Of a stretch of 5,119 bases of DNA, positions 4,799-5,119 are shown piece by piece. Position 1 is the stretch's first letter. Every line of letters begins with the position of its first letter. Under the pieces are notes generated by a model. It did no database searches, was not told where the DNA came from, and was given only the letters and a program-made list of their open reading frames with translations. The position numbers were made by a program, and so were the translations under genes. Source of the stretch: Bacillota bacterium (GTDB lineage Bacteria > Bacillota > Bacilli > Alicyclobacillales > Alicyclobacillaceae); the NCBI GenBank assembly GCA_021816665.1, contig JAKAXI010000177.1:1-5119 (forward strand), in the 5' to 3' direction.

Positions 4799-5119
4799 AT
4801 GCTCCCTAACTTTCTCATCGTCGGTGCTGCCAAGAGTGGCACGAGTTCGCTCGACCGCTACCTCAGTCAGCACCCGGATATCTATATCCCACCGAAGAAG
4901 GAAGCTCACTACTTCTCCATTCCTGACTTCCCGCCGAAGTTCCAAGGACCTGGTGATGAGGGAATGAATCAATATACGATCCGTGATCGCGCAGTCTACG
5001 AGCAATTGTTTGACGATGTAAAAGGTGAGACCGCTGTCGGTGAATCGTCAGTGTTCTATCTCTACTACCCTGGAACCGCGGCGCGCATCCACAAGACGAT
5101 TCCAGACGCGAAGGTCATC
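4799..5119 (+). CDS. PAPS-dependent sulfotransferase, 5' part, cut by window edge
   Basis: The first 107 residues of a sulfotransferase, which moves a sulfonate group from 3'-phosphoadenosine-5'-phosphosulfate to a hydroxyl or amine of an acceptor (carbohydrate, lipid or natural product; not determinable here). The diagnostic 5'-phosphosulfate-binding loop is at the very start: PNFLIVGAAKSGTSSL (residues 3-18), with K12 and the SGTSS turn. It is followed by the family blocks LSQHPDIYIPPKKEAHYFS (22-40) and GESSVFYLYYPGTAARI (81-97). The 3'-phosphate-binding motif should lie beyond the right edge. The start is well supported by GGAGG (4787-4791) 7 bases upstream. It has its own promoter and lies after the operon hairpin, so it is a separate transcription unit, perhaps the first gene of a surface-glycan or secondary-metabolite locus. 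Confidence 0.88.
   Translation, partial: MLPNFLIVGAAKSGTSSLDRYLSQHPDIYIPPKKEAHYFSIPDFPPKFQGPGDEGMNQYTIRDRAVYEQLFDDVKGETAVGESSVFYLYYPGTAARIHKTIPDAKVI

Noticed and set aside
1..5119. tRNA, rRNA, CRISPR array, insertion sequence or phage attachment site
   Set aside because: I saw no cloverleaf, regularly spaced repeats, transposase motifs or terminal inverted repeats in the window.

Overview
Organism. The window reads as a chromosomal segment of a low- to mid-GC Gram-positive (Firmicutes) bacterium, by eye a little above 50 % GC. The signs are strong GGAGG ribosome-binding sites (one matches the anti-Shine-Dalgarno end of 16S rRNA over 12 bases), use of GTG and TTG starts, extended -10 promoters, and a split b6-type cytochrome b with a subunit-IV-like partner. 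An acidophilic or Alicyclobacillus-like host is my best guess from gene style. It is an inference, not a database result.

Layout. (1) Bases 1-219, minus strand: 5' part of a small membrane protein resembling the PsiE family, with an extended -10 promoter at 280-288. (2) Bases 351-1784, minus strand: a complete DHA2-type (EmrB/QacA-like) major facilitator drug exporter. (3) Bases 1785-1938: a divergent promoter region holding the palindrome CAAACGTTTG. (4) Bases 1939-2425, plus strand: a decayed Rieske ring-hydroxylating oxygenase. It keeps its N-terminus, half of the Rieske motif, the catalytic H-x4-H and, in another frame, its true C-terminus; two internal blocks are gone. (5) Bases 2606-4596, plus strand: a compact four-gene operon with overlapping ends, encoding a 54-residue single-helix membrane protein, a 211-residue b6-type cytochrome b, a 321-residue subunit-IV-like protein with a very large extracytoplasmic insertion, and an 85-residue two-helix membrane protein. 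(6) A strong GC-rich hairpin at 4610-4660 closes the operon. (7) From 4799 to the right edge, plus strand: the start of a PAPS-dependent sulfotransferase with its own promoter and RBS.

How the genes work together. The operon is the most interesting part. The cytochrome b has two histidine pairs with the spacing of cytochrome b6 (i+14 and i+15), so it should bind two b hemes, and its partner supplies a helix equivalent to subunit IV. The operon has no Rieske iron-sulfur protein and no cytochrome c, the cytochrome b has no cysteine at all (so no covalent heme c_i), and the PEWY quinol-site motif of the partner is replaced. This suggests a quinone-reactive membrane complex that differs from a normal bc1/b6f/QcrABC complex, with an unknown electron partner. 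The Rieske pseudogene upstream belongs to the oxygenase class and is not the missing subunit.
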